This document shows positions 50,114-58,019 of a DNA stretch of 64,000 nt, in pieces. A program made the position numbers and the translations under genes. Position 1 is the first letter of the stretch, and each line of letters starts with the position of its first letter. The DNA comes from DATKUC01 sp964577375. GTDB taxonomy: Bacteria; Spirochaetota; Spirochaetia; DSM-27196; DATKUC01. The stretch spans positions 1 through 64,000 of the forward strand of contig CAZNYW010000004.1 in the NCBI GenBank assembly GCA_964577375.1, written 5' to 3'. Below the pieces are notes generated by a model. The model was not told where the DNA came from, searched no databases, and saw only the letters and a program-made list of their open reading frames with translations.

Positions 50114-51031
50114 ATGTCCGATCCAACGATTGCACCGTCCGAGGCGGCGGAACCCAGGGAAGAAGGCGGAGCCGAAGCACCGCGCGAGCACTGGCTCGTC
50201 AAGGTACTTCATTCGAGCGAAACGGAGCTCTGCCGCGCTCCGGAAGGAATCGAGGTTGCTCAGGGCGATGTGGTAGTCGTTCCGACGAAATACGGAAAAG
50301 ACTTCGGGAAGGTCCTGGGACCGATCCAGCCGGCCAATGCCGGCTCCTGGGATAGAACCAAACAGATCTATCGAATCGCCACCGATGCAGACAGGGCGCG
50401 TTATGCTGAAAACGAGCGTCGGGCGAAGGACGCCCTCGGTGTCTGCCGCGAGAAGGTGGATGAGCACCACCTGGAAATGACCCTGGTGTCGGCCCATTTC
50501 CTTCTCGAGGAGCCGAAGATACTTTTCTTCTTCACCGCCGATGGTCGTGTTGACTTCCGCGATCTGGTCAAGGACCTTGTATCGGTCTTCCGAATGCGAA
50601 TCGAGCTGCGTCAGATCGGCGTGCGCGACGAATCGAGGGTGCTGGGAGGTCTCGGCGTGTGCGGCCGTGTTCTCTGCTGCCATGGCATGACCGACAAGCT
50701 GAAACCGGTATCGATCAAGATGGCGAAAACGCAGAACCTCTCCCTCAATTCAATCAAAATTTCCGGTCCCTGCGGGCGGCTTCTATGCTGCCTGGCATAC
50801 GAGCATGATTTCTACCGTGACGCGCGAAAGAGTCTGCCGTCGGAGGGAAACCGGATATCCTACGAGGGCACAGTCTTCAAGGTTACCGAGGTCAACGTCG
50901 TGAGCAGGCAGATCCGCCTTCAGGGCGATGACGGCCGCTGTCTCGTGCTGCCGGCCTGCCGCATTCAATTCGATGGCGGAACCCAGCGCTGGCGCATATC
51001 GCAAGAGATGCCCTGTAAACAGGACGCTTAG
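50114..51031 (+). CDS. ricT: PSP1-domain protein RicT (YaaT)
   Basis: The 305-residue protein carries the PSP1/YaaT core: VVVPTKYGKDFGKVLG, the Cys motifs GVCGRVLCC and SGPCGRLLCCLAYEHDFY (Fe-S ligands in the family), and a C-terminal beta region. In Bacillus, RicT with RicA and RicF forms the Fe-S Y-complex that directs RNase Y cleavage. Neither RicA nor RicF is seen here, but RNase Y is encoded at 15206. An N-terminal acidic/Pro-rich tail of ~25 residues is extra. Its stop overlaps the convergent ABC gene by 4 nt. Confidence 0.9.
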   Translation: MSDPTIAPSEAAEPREEGGAEAPREHWLVKVLHSSETELCRAPEGIEVAQGDVVVVPTKYGKDFGKVLGPIQPANAGSWDRTKQIYRIATDADRARYAENERRAKDALGVCREKVDEHHLEMTLVSAHFLLEEPKILFFFTADGRVDFRDLVKDLVSVFRMRIELRQIGVRDESRVLGGLGVCGRVLCCHGMTDKLKPVSIKMAKTQNLSLNSIKISGPCGRLLCCLAYEHDFYRDARKSLPSEGNRISYEGTVFKVTEVNVVSRQIRLQGDDGRCLVLPACRIQFDGGTQRWRISQEMPCKQDA

Positions 51032-53136
51032 GCCCCTTTTGCCGGCCTGCGGGAACTCTCCTGCGCCGAATATTGGAGCCGGTAGAGGTTGTAGTAGACG
51101 CCCCCGGCCGCCAGGAGCTCTTCGTGGTTTCCCTGCTCGACCAGTTCTCCATCCGACAGGACAAGGATGCGGTCCGCATGCTTTATCGTCGAAAGACGGT
51201 GCGCGATCACGAGTGATGTCCGGTTCGCCAGCAGCGCCTGAAGGGCGCGCTGGATGAGCCGCTCCGTTTCGGTGTCGATGTTCGCCGTTGCCTCGTCCAT
51301 GATGATGATCCGCGGATCGTGAGCGATGACCCGGGCAAAGCTGACAAGCTGGCGCTGACCGGTGGAGATGTTCGACGCTCCTTCGGTCAGCGCGGTGGCG
51401 TACCCCTCGGGAAGCGAACTGATGAATCCGTCGGCCTGAACTATCTTTGCCGCCTGCATCAGCTGATCGTCCGCCATTTCCCGGCCCAGAAGTATGTTGT
51501 CACGGATCGTATCGCTGAAAAGAAAGACGTCCTGCTGGATCGGCTGAATGGCAGTTCGAAGTGTAGCGAGGGGAATGTCCCGAATGTCGGTGTTGTCGAG
51601 GAGAATTCTCCCGCCCTGGATGTCCCATAGCCTGGTGAGCAGATTCGCGATGGTAGTCTTTCCGGCGCCGGTATACCCTACTATCGCGACCGTCTGACCA
51701 GGTTCGACGCGAAAGGAGAGATTACGTATGACGGGCTCCCCCTGCTTGTACCCGAAATCCACGTGATCGAAGACGAGCTCGCCCCTGATGTCGCCGAGGG
51801 TTTTCCGTCCGTCGTCCGGTATGTTGTCCCTGGTGTCGAGAAGCTCGAAGACTCTCTCGCTTCCTGCCATGGCGGACTGAAGTATCGTGAACTTTTCCGA
51901 GATGTCCATAACCGGCTGATAGAACTTGGTGATCAGGTTGATGAACGCAACAAGGACACCGAGAGACACCACGCCTGCGAGCATGAATCGCGCGCCGAAA
52001 TAGATGATGACCGCGGTGGAGACCGACGAAAACAGGTCGATGATGGGCCGGAAGGTCGCAAACACGTAGACCTGCGTGAGGTTGGCCCTGGTGAGCTCCC
52101 TGTTTCGCACCTCGAACTCATTGGAGGAGTGCCGTTCGCGCACGAACAGCTGCACTACAGTCATTCCTGAAAGATGCTCCGAAAGATAGGTATTGACCTG
52201 CGAGACCCACAGCCGCACCCGCCGGTAGGCGTCGCGCGCCTTGACACGGTAGAGGAGCGTGGCGACGATAACCGGTGGCAGCGTGGCAAGCGTAACCAGG
52301 CCGAGCGTGACGTTGAGGTAAAAGAGCGTAATCACCACGCCTCCCATCAGCGCCACATCCTGCAAAAGGCTCACCAGCACCGACGTGAAGAGCTCGTTGA
52401 TCGTTTCCACGTCATTCGTGAGCCGCGTGACGAGCTTCCCCACCGGGTTGGTACCGAGAAAACGGAGCGACTGGCCTACCGTGTGCCGGAAAAGCTGGAG
52501 CCGAATGTCCTTCATGACTCCCTGTCCGGCAAGCGCCATCAGGTACACCTGCAGGAAACCGAAGAGCAGCTGCCCGATGAGCAGGCCGAAGAATGCTGCC
52601 CCGGCCCGTTTCAGTCCGCCGATATCGCGCGAGCGCAGCGTACGCAGGTCGCCTGTGGCCACGGAATCGATGCTCGCGGCGGTGATAGCCGCATAGTCCG
52701 ACTTTCCCGTTATGAACAGGTCGGGATACCGTGCCACGATTGCCCGGCGCTCGGCCGTGTCGACCGGGACAACGTAATAGCTGGCTTTCCCGATGATGCC
52801 CTCCCGTTCGAGGCGGTTTTTGTTCACGCCCATGATCGACTTCAGACGATAGTCCGGAATATAGAAGTAGTTCCCGATTCGGACGTCGGAAGAGATGATT
52901 CGGGCGCCGCGCAGCTCGGAGAGACCGGTCTTGTCGGCCGAAATTCGGGAGTAGGTGTTGACGAGGTAGTGGTCGATCGAACGCTGCAGAATTACCGGCA
53001 GCAGAAGCTCGGCGGTGGTGGCAATTCCGAGCGCGACGATACCGATGATGGCGATTGTGCGATAGGGACGCAGATAGCTGAAGAGGCGCCGCACGAGCGC
53101 AGGGTTGTAGCCGGAGATGATCTTTTCCTGGTCCAC
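51028..53136 (-). CDS. ABC exporter half, canonical Walker B, with large extracytoplasmic insertion
   Basis: The 702-residue fused TMD-NBD protein has Walker A VGYTGAGKTT, Q-loop QPIQQDVFLFSD, and Walker B IIIMDEATANID with the catalytic Glu. The signature is NISTGQRQ instead of LSGGQ. Between TM1 and TM2 a ~135-residue polar insertion (residues ~55-185) would lie outside the membrane. It pairs with the next upstream gene, which has LSGGQ but Walker B Asp-Asp, so the heterodimer has one consensus and one degenerate ATP site, as in TM287/288. The substrate could be a lipid or drug. The gap to the partner gene is 2 nt. Confidence 0.85.
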   Translation of the reverse strand: MDQEKIISGYNPALVRRLFSYLRPYRTIAIIGIVALGIATTAELLLPVILQRSIDHYLVNTYSRISADKTGLSELRGARIISSDVRIGNYFYIPDYRLKSIMGVNKNRLEREGIIGKASYYVVPVDTAERRAIVARYPDLFITGKSDYAAITAASIDSVATGDLRTLRSRDIGGLKRAGAAFFGLLIGQLLFGFLQVYLMALAGQGVMKDIRLQLFRHTVGQSLRFLGTNPVGKLVTRLTNDVETINELFTSVLVSLLQDVALMGGVVITLFYLNVTLGLVTLATLPPVIVATLLYRVKARDAYRRVRLWVSQVNTYLSEHLSGMTVVQLFVRERHSSNEFEVRNRELTRANLTQVYVFATFRPIIDLFSSVSTAVIIYFGARFMLAGVVSLGVLVAFINLITKFYQPVMDISEKFTILQSAMAGSERVFELLDTRDNIPDDGRKTLGDIRGELVFDHVDFGYKQGEPVIRNLSFRVEPGQTVAIVGYTGAGKTTIANLLTRLWDIQGGRILLDNTDIRDIPLATLRTAIQPIQQDVFLFSDTIRDNILLGREMADDQLMQAAKIVQADGFISSLPEGYATALTEGASNISTGQRQLVSFARVIAHDPRIIIMDEATANIDTETERLIQRALQALLANRTSLVIAHRLSTIKHADRILVLSDGELVEQGNHEELLAAGGVYYNLYRLQYSAQESSRRPAKGA

Positions 53137-53138
53137 GG

Positions 53139-54935
53139 CTACTCGGCCTCCGAATGATGATGCGTCATGCGCTGCAGATTATATATCTGGCGATAAAAAC
53201 CGTCCTCCGCCACCAGTTCCGCGTGGGATCCCTCCTGAACGATTTTCCCGCCGTCGAGTACGATAATCCGGTGGGCAATCGAAAGCGTTGATACGCGGTG
53301 CGAGATGATGATGTTCGTTTTTCCCTCGCGGAACGAGAGCAGGTCCCGGAGTATCCGCTCTTCAGTCTCCGTGTCGACGGCGGAAAGCGCGTCGTCGAAG
53401 ATGAGAATCTGCGGCCGTACGGCAATTGCGCGGGAGATTGCCACCCTCTGTTTCTGTCCGCCGGAGAGCGATATGCCCCGCTCTCCGACCTCCGTCTGCC
53501 AGCCGGCCGGGAAGGTGCTCATGTCGCGCGTGATTGTCGATATCTCGGCTACCTTGTGGACAAGTTCCTGGTCCGGCGCGTCCAGCCCGAACTGGATATT
53601 GTCGTAGATGCTTGCCGAGAAGAGAAACGTGTCCTGCGGCACAACGCCGAAGGCGGCACGGAGGCTGTGCAGATTGTATTCCCGCACATCACGGCCTCCG
53701 ACGAAGACCGTGGCGGGCGGTGGATCGAGCAGTCTCGGCAGGAGGCGGATCAGCGTCGACTTGCCGCTGCCCGTCCGCCCGAGAATGCCGAGAGTCTCGC
53801 CGTTGTCCACGGTGAACCCGACCGATGTCAGCGACGGTTCGGCCGCGCCGGGGTAGGTGAATGTGAGCCCGCGCACCTCCACGCGTCCGTCCGGAATCAA
53901 CTCGACCGGCGAGGGAGGATCTGCAATCTCCGGCCGTTCGTTGAGAACGGCATTGATGCGGATCAGCGATGCACGTCCCCGCTGGATCATGTTGACGGTG
54001 AATCCTGCGCCGAGCATCGGCCAGATCAACATGTTCAGGTAGCTGAAGACTGCGACGAATGAGCCGGGGCTGAGGTCGCGGAGTATGACCGCCTGTCCGC
54101 CCACCCAGAGCAGAATCAGGCTGGTAAGGCCGGAGAGAAAGGTCACAGCGGGGTTGAATACTCCCCACACACGGACGAGCCGCATGTTCCGGTTCTGATA
54201 GTTCTCGTTCGCGCCGTGAAAGCGCTTGAGAAAGTAGTCCTCCTTCACGAAGGACTTGATGACGCGGATTCCCGAAAAGACCTCCTGCGCCTGCTGGCTT
54301 ACTGTTGCGAAGCCCTCCTGAACCTTGCGGAAGTAGCTGGCGACGAATCTCCCCAGGCCGATAATAAGCACCGTGATTACCGGAAGCGGGATAAGCGGGT
54401 AGAGAGCGATGCCGGGGTTCTGAACTACCAGAATGATGATGATGGACAGTGTCATGAAGACACCGTCGGTGAACGCCACCAGAGCCATGCCGGTCGCCAT
54501 CCTGATCGCTTCCATGTCATTCGTGGATCGAGCCATCAGGTCACCGATTTTGTAACGCCCGTAGAAGTTGGACGACAGAGTCAACAGGTGATTGTAGAGC
54601 CGTGCCCGCAGATCACGCTCTATGCGCCGCGACGCACCGTTTATGAAATAGCGCCAGCCAAAGCGTCCGAGCGAGATCACAGCCGCCGTTCCAACAAGCT
54701 CAAGGGATATAGTCAGGATGGCCTGGAGCGGAAAGCTCCCCGCAGAGACGGTATCGACCGCGCGGCGCAGGAATTGCGGTATGAGCAGCTGCCCGCCGGA
54801 GGTTATCACCAGGCATATCATTCCCGGGATGTACCGATGCGCGTGCTTCTTGAAGTAGGGCAGGAGGGTGCCGAAATCGTTCACTATCCGACAATCTTCG
54901 TGAAATCGGCGCAAAATGGCAAGCCGGATTGACAT
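53139..54935 (-). CDS. ABC exporter half with degenerate ATP site
   Basis: The 598-residue protein has six membrane segments (~30-300) followed by an NBD: Walker A LGRTGSGKSTL, Q-loop PQDTFLFSAS, signature LSGGQKQR, and Walker B ILIFDDALSAVD, where the catalytic Glu is Asp. The H-loop IIISHRVSTL is normal. It forms a heterodimer with the product of 51028-53136 (2-nt spacing). ATG 54935 gives a normal length and lies 45 nt from the divergent DMT gene. The upstream in-frame extension on this strand is antisense to that gene. Confidence 0.88.
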   Translation of the reverse strand: MSIRLAILRRFHEDCRIVNDFGTLLPYFKKHAHRYIPGMICLVITSGGQLLIPQFLRRAVDTVSAGSFPLQAILTISLELVGTAAVISLGRFGWRYFINGASRRIERDLRARLYNHLLTLSSNFYGRYKIGDLMARSTNDMEAIRMATGMALVAFTDGVFMTLSIIIILVVQNPGIALYPLIPLPVITVLIIGLGRFVASYFRKVQEGFATVSQQAQEVFSGIRVIKSFVKEDYFLKRFHGANENYQNRNMRLVRVWGVFNPAVTFLSGLTSLILLWVGGQAVILRDLSPGSFVAVFSYLNMLIWPMLGAGFTVNMIQRGRASLIRINAVLNERPEIADPPSPVELIPDGRVEVRGLTFTYPGAAEPSLTSVGFTVDNGETLGILGRTGSGKSTLIRLLPRLLDPPPATVFVGGRDVREYNLHSLRAAFGVVPQDTFLFSASIYDNIQFGLDAPDQELVHKVAEISTITRDMSTFPAGWQTEVGERGISLSGGQKQRVAISRAIAVRPQILIFDDALSAVDTETEERILRDLLSFREGKTNIIISHRVSTLSIAHRIIVLDGGKIVQEGSHAELVAEDGFYRQIYNLQRMTHHHSEAE

Positions 54936-54980
54936 GCCGGCCGTTTTCTGCCGATGATGCCAGGACTCAACACAGAGCCT

Positions 54981-55973
54981 ATGGACACCAGAACCTTTCG
55001 CACAGATACTCTTCTCCTGCTGACCGCCGCCATATGGGGATTTGCCTTTGTCGCGCAGCGGGCAGGTATGGGCTATGTGGGCCCGTTTCTCTATAACGCA
55101 GTCAGATTCGCGCTCGGCGCAGTCTCCCTGCTGCCGCTCATTCTCCTGAGAAGATCGGCGGCCAGGCGAGCCTTCGTCAGGGAGCATTCCCGAACCGAGG
55201 GCGGTGCGGCGCTGGTCGCTCCGCTTCCCGCGCATCCGCCGGCAATTCCGCGGATTCAAAGGCTCGCAGGTGTCGGCGGCATGATTATTGCCGGTCTCAT
55301 CCTGTTTTCCGCCTCGTCCCTCCAGCAGGTCGGCATCGTGACTACCAGCGCGGGAAAGGCGGGCTTCATCACCGGACTGTATGTCGTGCTGGTTCCCCTT
55401 GTCGGCGGGCTGGTGGGAAGAGCGAGCGACGCGGGCCGGTGGATCGGCGCCGTTCTCGCCGCCGCGGGCCTCTACTTCCTGAGCGTCAGTGAGCAGTTCA
55501 CGGTCGCTCCGGGCGACCTGCTGCTGCTCCTCTGCGCCGTCTTCTTTGCAGGCCACGTGCTGCTCATCGATCGAATTTCCCGGTACATCGATCCGATCGT
55601 ACTCTCCGCGGTTCAGAGCGGCGTGACCGCACTCCTCAGCTTCGCGGTGGCGCTCATCTTCGAACCGGTCGGCCTGTCGGAGGTCGCCTCTGCCTGGGCG
55701 CCTATCGTCTACGGCGGTGTGATGAGCGTAGGAATTGCGTACTCGCTTCAGATCGTCGCGCAGCGAACAGCCCATCCGACGCACGCCGCCATTCTTCTCA
55801 GTCTGGAGGGGACATTCGCTGCGATCGGCGGTTTCCTTATCCTAGGCGAGGTGCTGTCGCTCCGCAACATCGCCGGATGCGCGTTGATGCTCGCCGGAAT
55901 GCTCGTCGCGCAGCTTTCGGCAATTCGAAAGGAACGTCTTGCGGAGGGCGGGAAAAGTATTCGGTCTAGTTGA
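54981..55973 (+). CDS. DMT/EamA-family transporter
   Basis: From ATG 54981 the protein has 330 residues and about ten membrane segments in two EamA repeats (first starting with LLLLTAAIWGFAFVAQRAGM, second with GDLLLLLCAVFFAGHVLLID, ending FLILGEVLSLRNIAGCALML). A polar, Pro-rich loop (~70-95) separates helices in the first half. Family members export or import amino acids and metabolites; substrate is unknown. ATG 54954 adds nine residues and cannot be excluded. Confidence 0.85.
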   Translation: MDTRTFRTDTLLLLTAAIWGFAFVAQRAGMGYVGPFLYNAVRFALGAVSLLPLILLRRSAARRAFVREHSRTEGGAALVAPLPAHPPAIPRIQRLAGVGGMIIAGLILFSASSLQQVGIVTTSAGKAGFITGLYVVLVPLVGGLVGRASDAGRWIGAVLAAAGLYFLSVSEQFTVAPGDLLLLLCAVFFAGHVLLIDRISRYIDPIVLSAVQSGVTALLSFAVALIFEPVGLSEVASAWAPIVYGGVMSVGIAYSLQIVAQRTAHPTHAAILLSLEGTFAAIGGFLILGEVLSLRNIAGCALMLAGMLVAQLSAIRKERLAEGGKSIRSS

Positions 55974-55998
55974 CTTTCTTGCAGTATTGTGGTAATTT
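55970..55998 (+). promoter_or_regulatory. promoter of the small zinc-ribbon gene
   Basis: -35 TTGACT (55970-55975), 17 nt, -10 TAATTT (55993-55998), overlapping the end of the DMT gene. The leader is ~75 nt with an AGGAG site. The same -10 sequence occurs at rny. Confidence 0.55.
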
Positions 55999-56077
55999 TC
56001 ATTGTTTTTCGTGGCCGGGAGAGGCCTATCAGCCGACCGCGAAAGTGCAACGCTGAATACAAGCACAGGAGAAAAAG

Positions 56078-56248
56078 ATGGCTCAGATCAGTAAAAATGC
56101 CCGTGCCGTATCTTCGACTCAGAAGTTTTTCTGCAACTGCGGCGGCGAGATAAAGATGAAGACGGTCTTTTCGGGCGGAAAACTGCGCAACGTGGCGGAA
56201 TGCGAAAAGTGCAATCGCCAGGAGCGACGGCCCCGCGACTTCAAATAG
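56078..56248 (+). CDS. 56-residue zinc-ribbon-like protein
   Basis: A small basic protein (MAQISKNARAV...ERRPRDFK) with two Cys pairs, FCNCGG and ECEKCN, spaced as in a zinc ribbon. AGGAGAAAAAG precedes the ATG, a full promoter lies upstream and a strong terminator downstream, so it is a complete monocistronic gene. No function is known to me; the size and charge suggest an RNA- or ribosome-associated protein. Confidence 0.8.
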   Translation: MAQISKNARAVSSTQKFFCNCGGEIKMKTVFSGGKLRNVAECEKCNRQERRPRDFK

Positions 56249-56270
56249 GGTCTTCTTCCAGTTGAAATCA

Positions 56271-56304
56271 ACGGCCATCCCCGTACGGGGGCGGCCGTTT
56301 CTTT
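56271..56304 (+). terminator. intrinsic terminator of the zinc-ribbon gene
   Basis: Outer stem ACGGCC (56271-56276)/GGCCGT (56293-56298), inner stem CCCCG (56279-56283)/CGGGG (56286-56290), followed by TTTCTTT. It acts on the plus strand; the minus side lacks a T-tract. Confidence 0.85.
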
Positions 56305-56309
56305 ATGCA

Positions 56310-57104
56310 TCAGGTCCCGGTCCAGGACGTCCCCGTCTCGAAGTCTTCGCTGCAACCCGCTGATCTACCTCGCCACTCATCGATCTGCGCGATTATCTCG
56401 GCGCGGCATTCGGTCAGGAGCGCGATGATCTCCGTCTTGCTGCGGGGAGCGGGCCGAACAGAGGTGACCCGACACCGGTAGGTGGCGCCTGACAGACTCC
56501 TGATCACCGTTCGAAGCCGCGAAAAGGTGTATCCGCCGTCGATGGCGACAGTCACCACCGGCAGTGACTGAATCTGCAAAAGTATTCGCGCTGCCCCTTC
56601 GTGAAACAGCCCAACGTTTCCTGAGGGCGACCGGGTCCCTTCCGGAAATACCACAGGTATGTTGCCGCTGGCCGAGGAGAAGGCGAGCCGTCGCAGCGAC
56701 CGGTAGGTGGTCGAAAGATCGCCGTTTCGGCTGATCAGCGCGTGGCGCTGGTAGCGCAGAAGTGGAGAAACCATCGGGAAGTATCTGCTCAAAGAGCGCT
56801 TGGCGACGAAGCGCAGCCGGTGGTGCGGAAAGAGCTGAATAAGGAAGGGAATATCCGCCAGGCTCTGATGGTTGGAAATGACGATGAACCTGTCGGGCAG
56901 ATCGCGCACGAGCACACGGTCTGCCTCGACGGTCAGCCCAGCGTACATGCTCGCCATGCGAAAGAGCATGCGGGAGATGTGAACTGAGCGGGCATTCATG
57001 TAGTTTCTTGCCATGCGGACGCTGATGATCATCCACAGCTTCATCGCCAGATCCCAGTAGAAGAATGCCGCGAGCACCAGAATAACGTAGAATACGGCTC
57101 TCAT
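56310..57104 (-). CDS. 1-acyl-sn-glycerol-3-phosphate acyltransferase (PlsC-like)
   Basis: The 264-residue membrane acyltransferase has an N-terminal hydrophobic segment (MRAVFYVILVLAAFFYW), the catalytic NHQSLADIP (NHx4D), the substrate motif VFPEGTRSPSG and the region LPVVTVAIDGG. It makes phosphatidic acid in phospholipid synthesis; acyl-lipid specificity is not known. ATG 57104 has a GAGGGACC ribosome site. The longer in-frame reading from 57260 enters the divergent rpsT promoter. Confidence 0.85.
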   Translation of the reverse strand: MRAVFYVILVLAAFFYWDLAMKLWMIISVRMARNYMNARSVHISRMLFRMASMYAGLTVEADRVLVRDLPDRFIVISNHQSLADIPFLIQLFPHHRLRFVAKRSLSRYFPMVSPLLRYQRHALISRNGDLSTTYRSLRRLAFSSASGNIPVVFPEGTRSPSGNVGLFHEGAARILLQIQSLPVVTVAIDGGYTFSRLRTVIRSLSGATYRCRVTSVRPAPRSKTEIIALLTECRAEIIAQIDEWRGRSAGCSEDFETGTSWTGT

Positions 57105-57202
57105 CGTTGGTGGTCCCTCGACGCTCAGATTATACGGAGAGTCGATAATCTGTACACACCTGTCCGGCGGCGAATGATTCGTTGTCCTCTTTTCCCATCG
57201 CC

Positions 57203-57231
57203 TTGACAGTTGAGACGTTATCTGATAAGTT
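57203..57231 (+). promoter_or_regulatory. rpsT promoter
   Basis: -35 TTGACA (57203-57208), 17 nt, -10 TAAGTT (57226-57231). The predicted leader is ~50 nt before TTG 57286. Confidence 0.55.
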
Positions 57232-57285
57232 ACTTGCCTATCGATAAATAATGGGAACACGCTAATCGTGTGGAGGTAGTATCCT

Positions 57286-57555
57286 TTGGCTGGTTACAAT
57301 TCAAGCGTCAAGCGGCATCGACAGAGCGAGACACGCCGCGTTCGGAACAAGTCAGTAAGAAGTGAGGTTCGCACCTCGATAAAGAAGTTCCGCGAGGCGG
57401 TCAGCGCCAATAACAAAGCGGAAGCGGAGAAGGAATTTCTCGAAACCCAGCAGTTGATCGACGGCGCCGTGACGAAGGGCGTGTATCACAAGAATACCGC
57501 ATCCCGGACCAAGTCCCGCATGGCTCATGCGCTCAACAAACTGGGAGCGTCCTGA
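57286..57555 (+). CDS. rpsT: 30S ribosomal protein S20
   Basis: The 89-residue basic helical protein (SSVKRHRQSETRRVRNKSVR, ending TASRTKSRMAHALNKLGAS) matches S20, which binds 16S rRNA. It starts with TTG 57286, 9 nt after GGAGG. TTG is a known weak start used in S20 autoregulation in E. coli, which may apply here. It is first in rpsT-hup-lnt, an order I recall from Treponema. The 141 bp to hup (57556-57696) are GC-rich, with a weak possible stem but no terminator. Confidence 0.95.
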   Translation: MAGYNSSVKRHRQSETRRVRNKSVRSEVRTSIKKFREAVSANNKAEAEKEFLETQQLIDGAVTKGVYHKNTASRTKSRMAHALNKLGAS

Positions 57556-57696
57556 TCGGCATCGGAGATCCCCAGGGGCGCCTGTATTGAGGCTGCGGCT
57601 CCCAGGCGGGCCGCGATCAGATCAGCATGGTGATCAGGGAAACGAGCCCGGGTCTACAGCTGCGCGGCCCGCTCCCGACGCCCGAGAGGAGTTCAC

Positions 57697-57999
57697 GTGA
57701 TTCGGGGAAAACTGACCAAAGCCGAAATCGTTGAGAGCATCTCTGAGAGCTCTGGTCTGAGCAAGAAGGATATCCAGCACATCATCGATTCCTTTTTCTC
57801 CGAAGTGAAGGATGCGCTGCTCGAAGATCGAATTGTCGAATTCAGGGGCTTCGGTACCTTCGAAATCAGAACACGAAAGGGCAGGGACCGTGCCCGAAAC
57901 CCAAAAACCGGTGAAACGGTAAGTGTGCAGAACCACGGTGTGGTTGTATTTCGTCCCGGAAAGGAACTCAAGAAGGCGTCCTGGGATCTGCGCGAGTAG
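57697..57999 (+). CDS. hup: HU-family DNA-binding protein
   Basis: The 100-residue protein has the HU/IHF fold: helices LTKAEIVESISESSGLSKKD and IIDSFFSEVKDALLED, the strand EFRGFGTFEIRTRKGR, and the DNA-intercalating arm with RNPKTGE. It bends and compacts DNA as a dimer. The C-terminus is somewhat longer than HU-beta. GTG 57697 follows GAGAGGAG. It is located between rpsT and lnt. Confidence 0.95.
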   Translation: MIRGKLTKAEIVESISESSGLSKKDIQHIIDSFFSEVKDALLEDRIVEFRGFGTFEIRTRKGRDRARNPKTGETVSVQNHGVVVFRPGKELKKASWDLRE

Positions 58000-58019
58000 C
58001 CGGTTCCGAGAGAGAATAG

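Noticed and set aside
57556..57696. separate RNA gene between rpsT and hup
   Set aside because: Only weak stems and no promoter or terminator; best seen as an intercistronic spacer.
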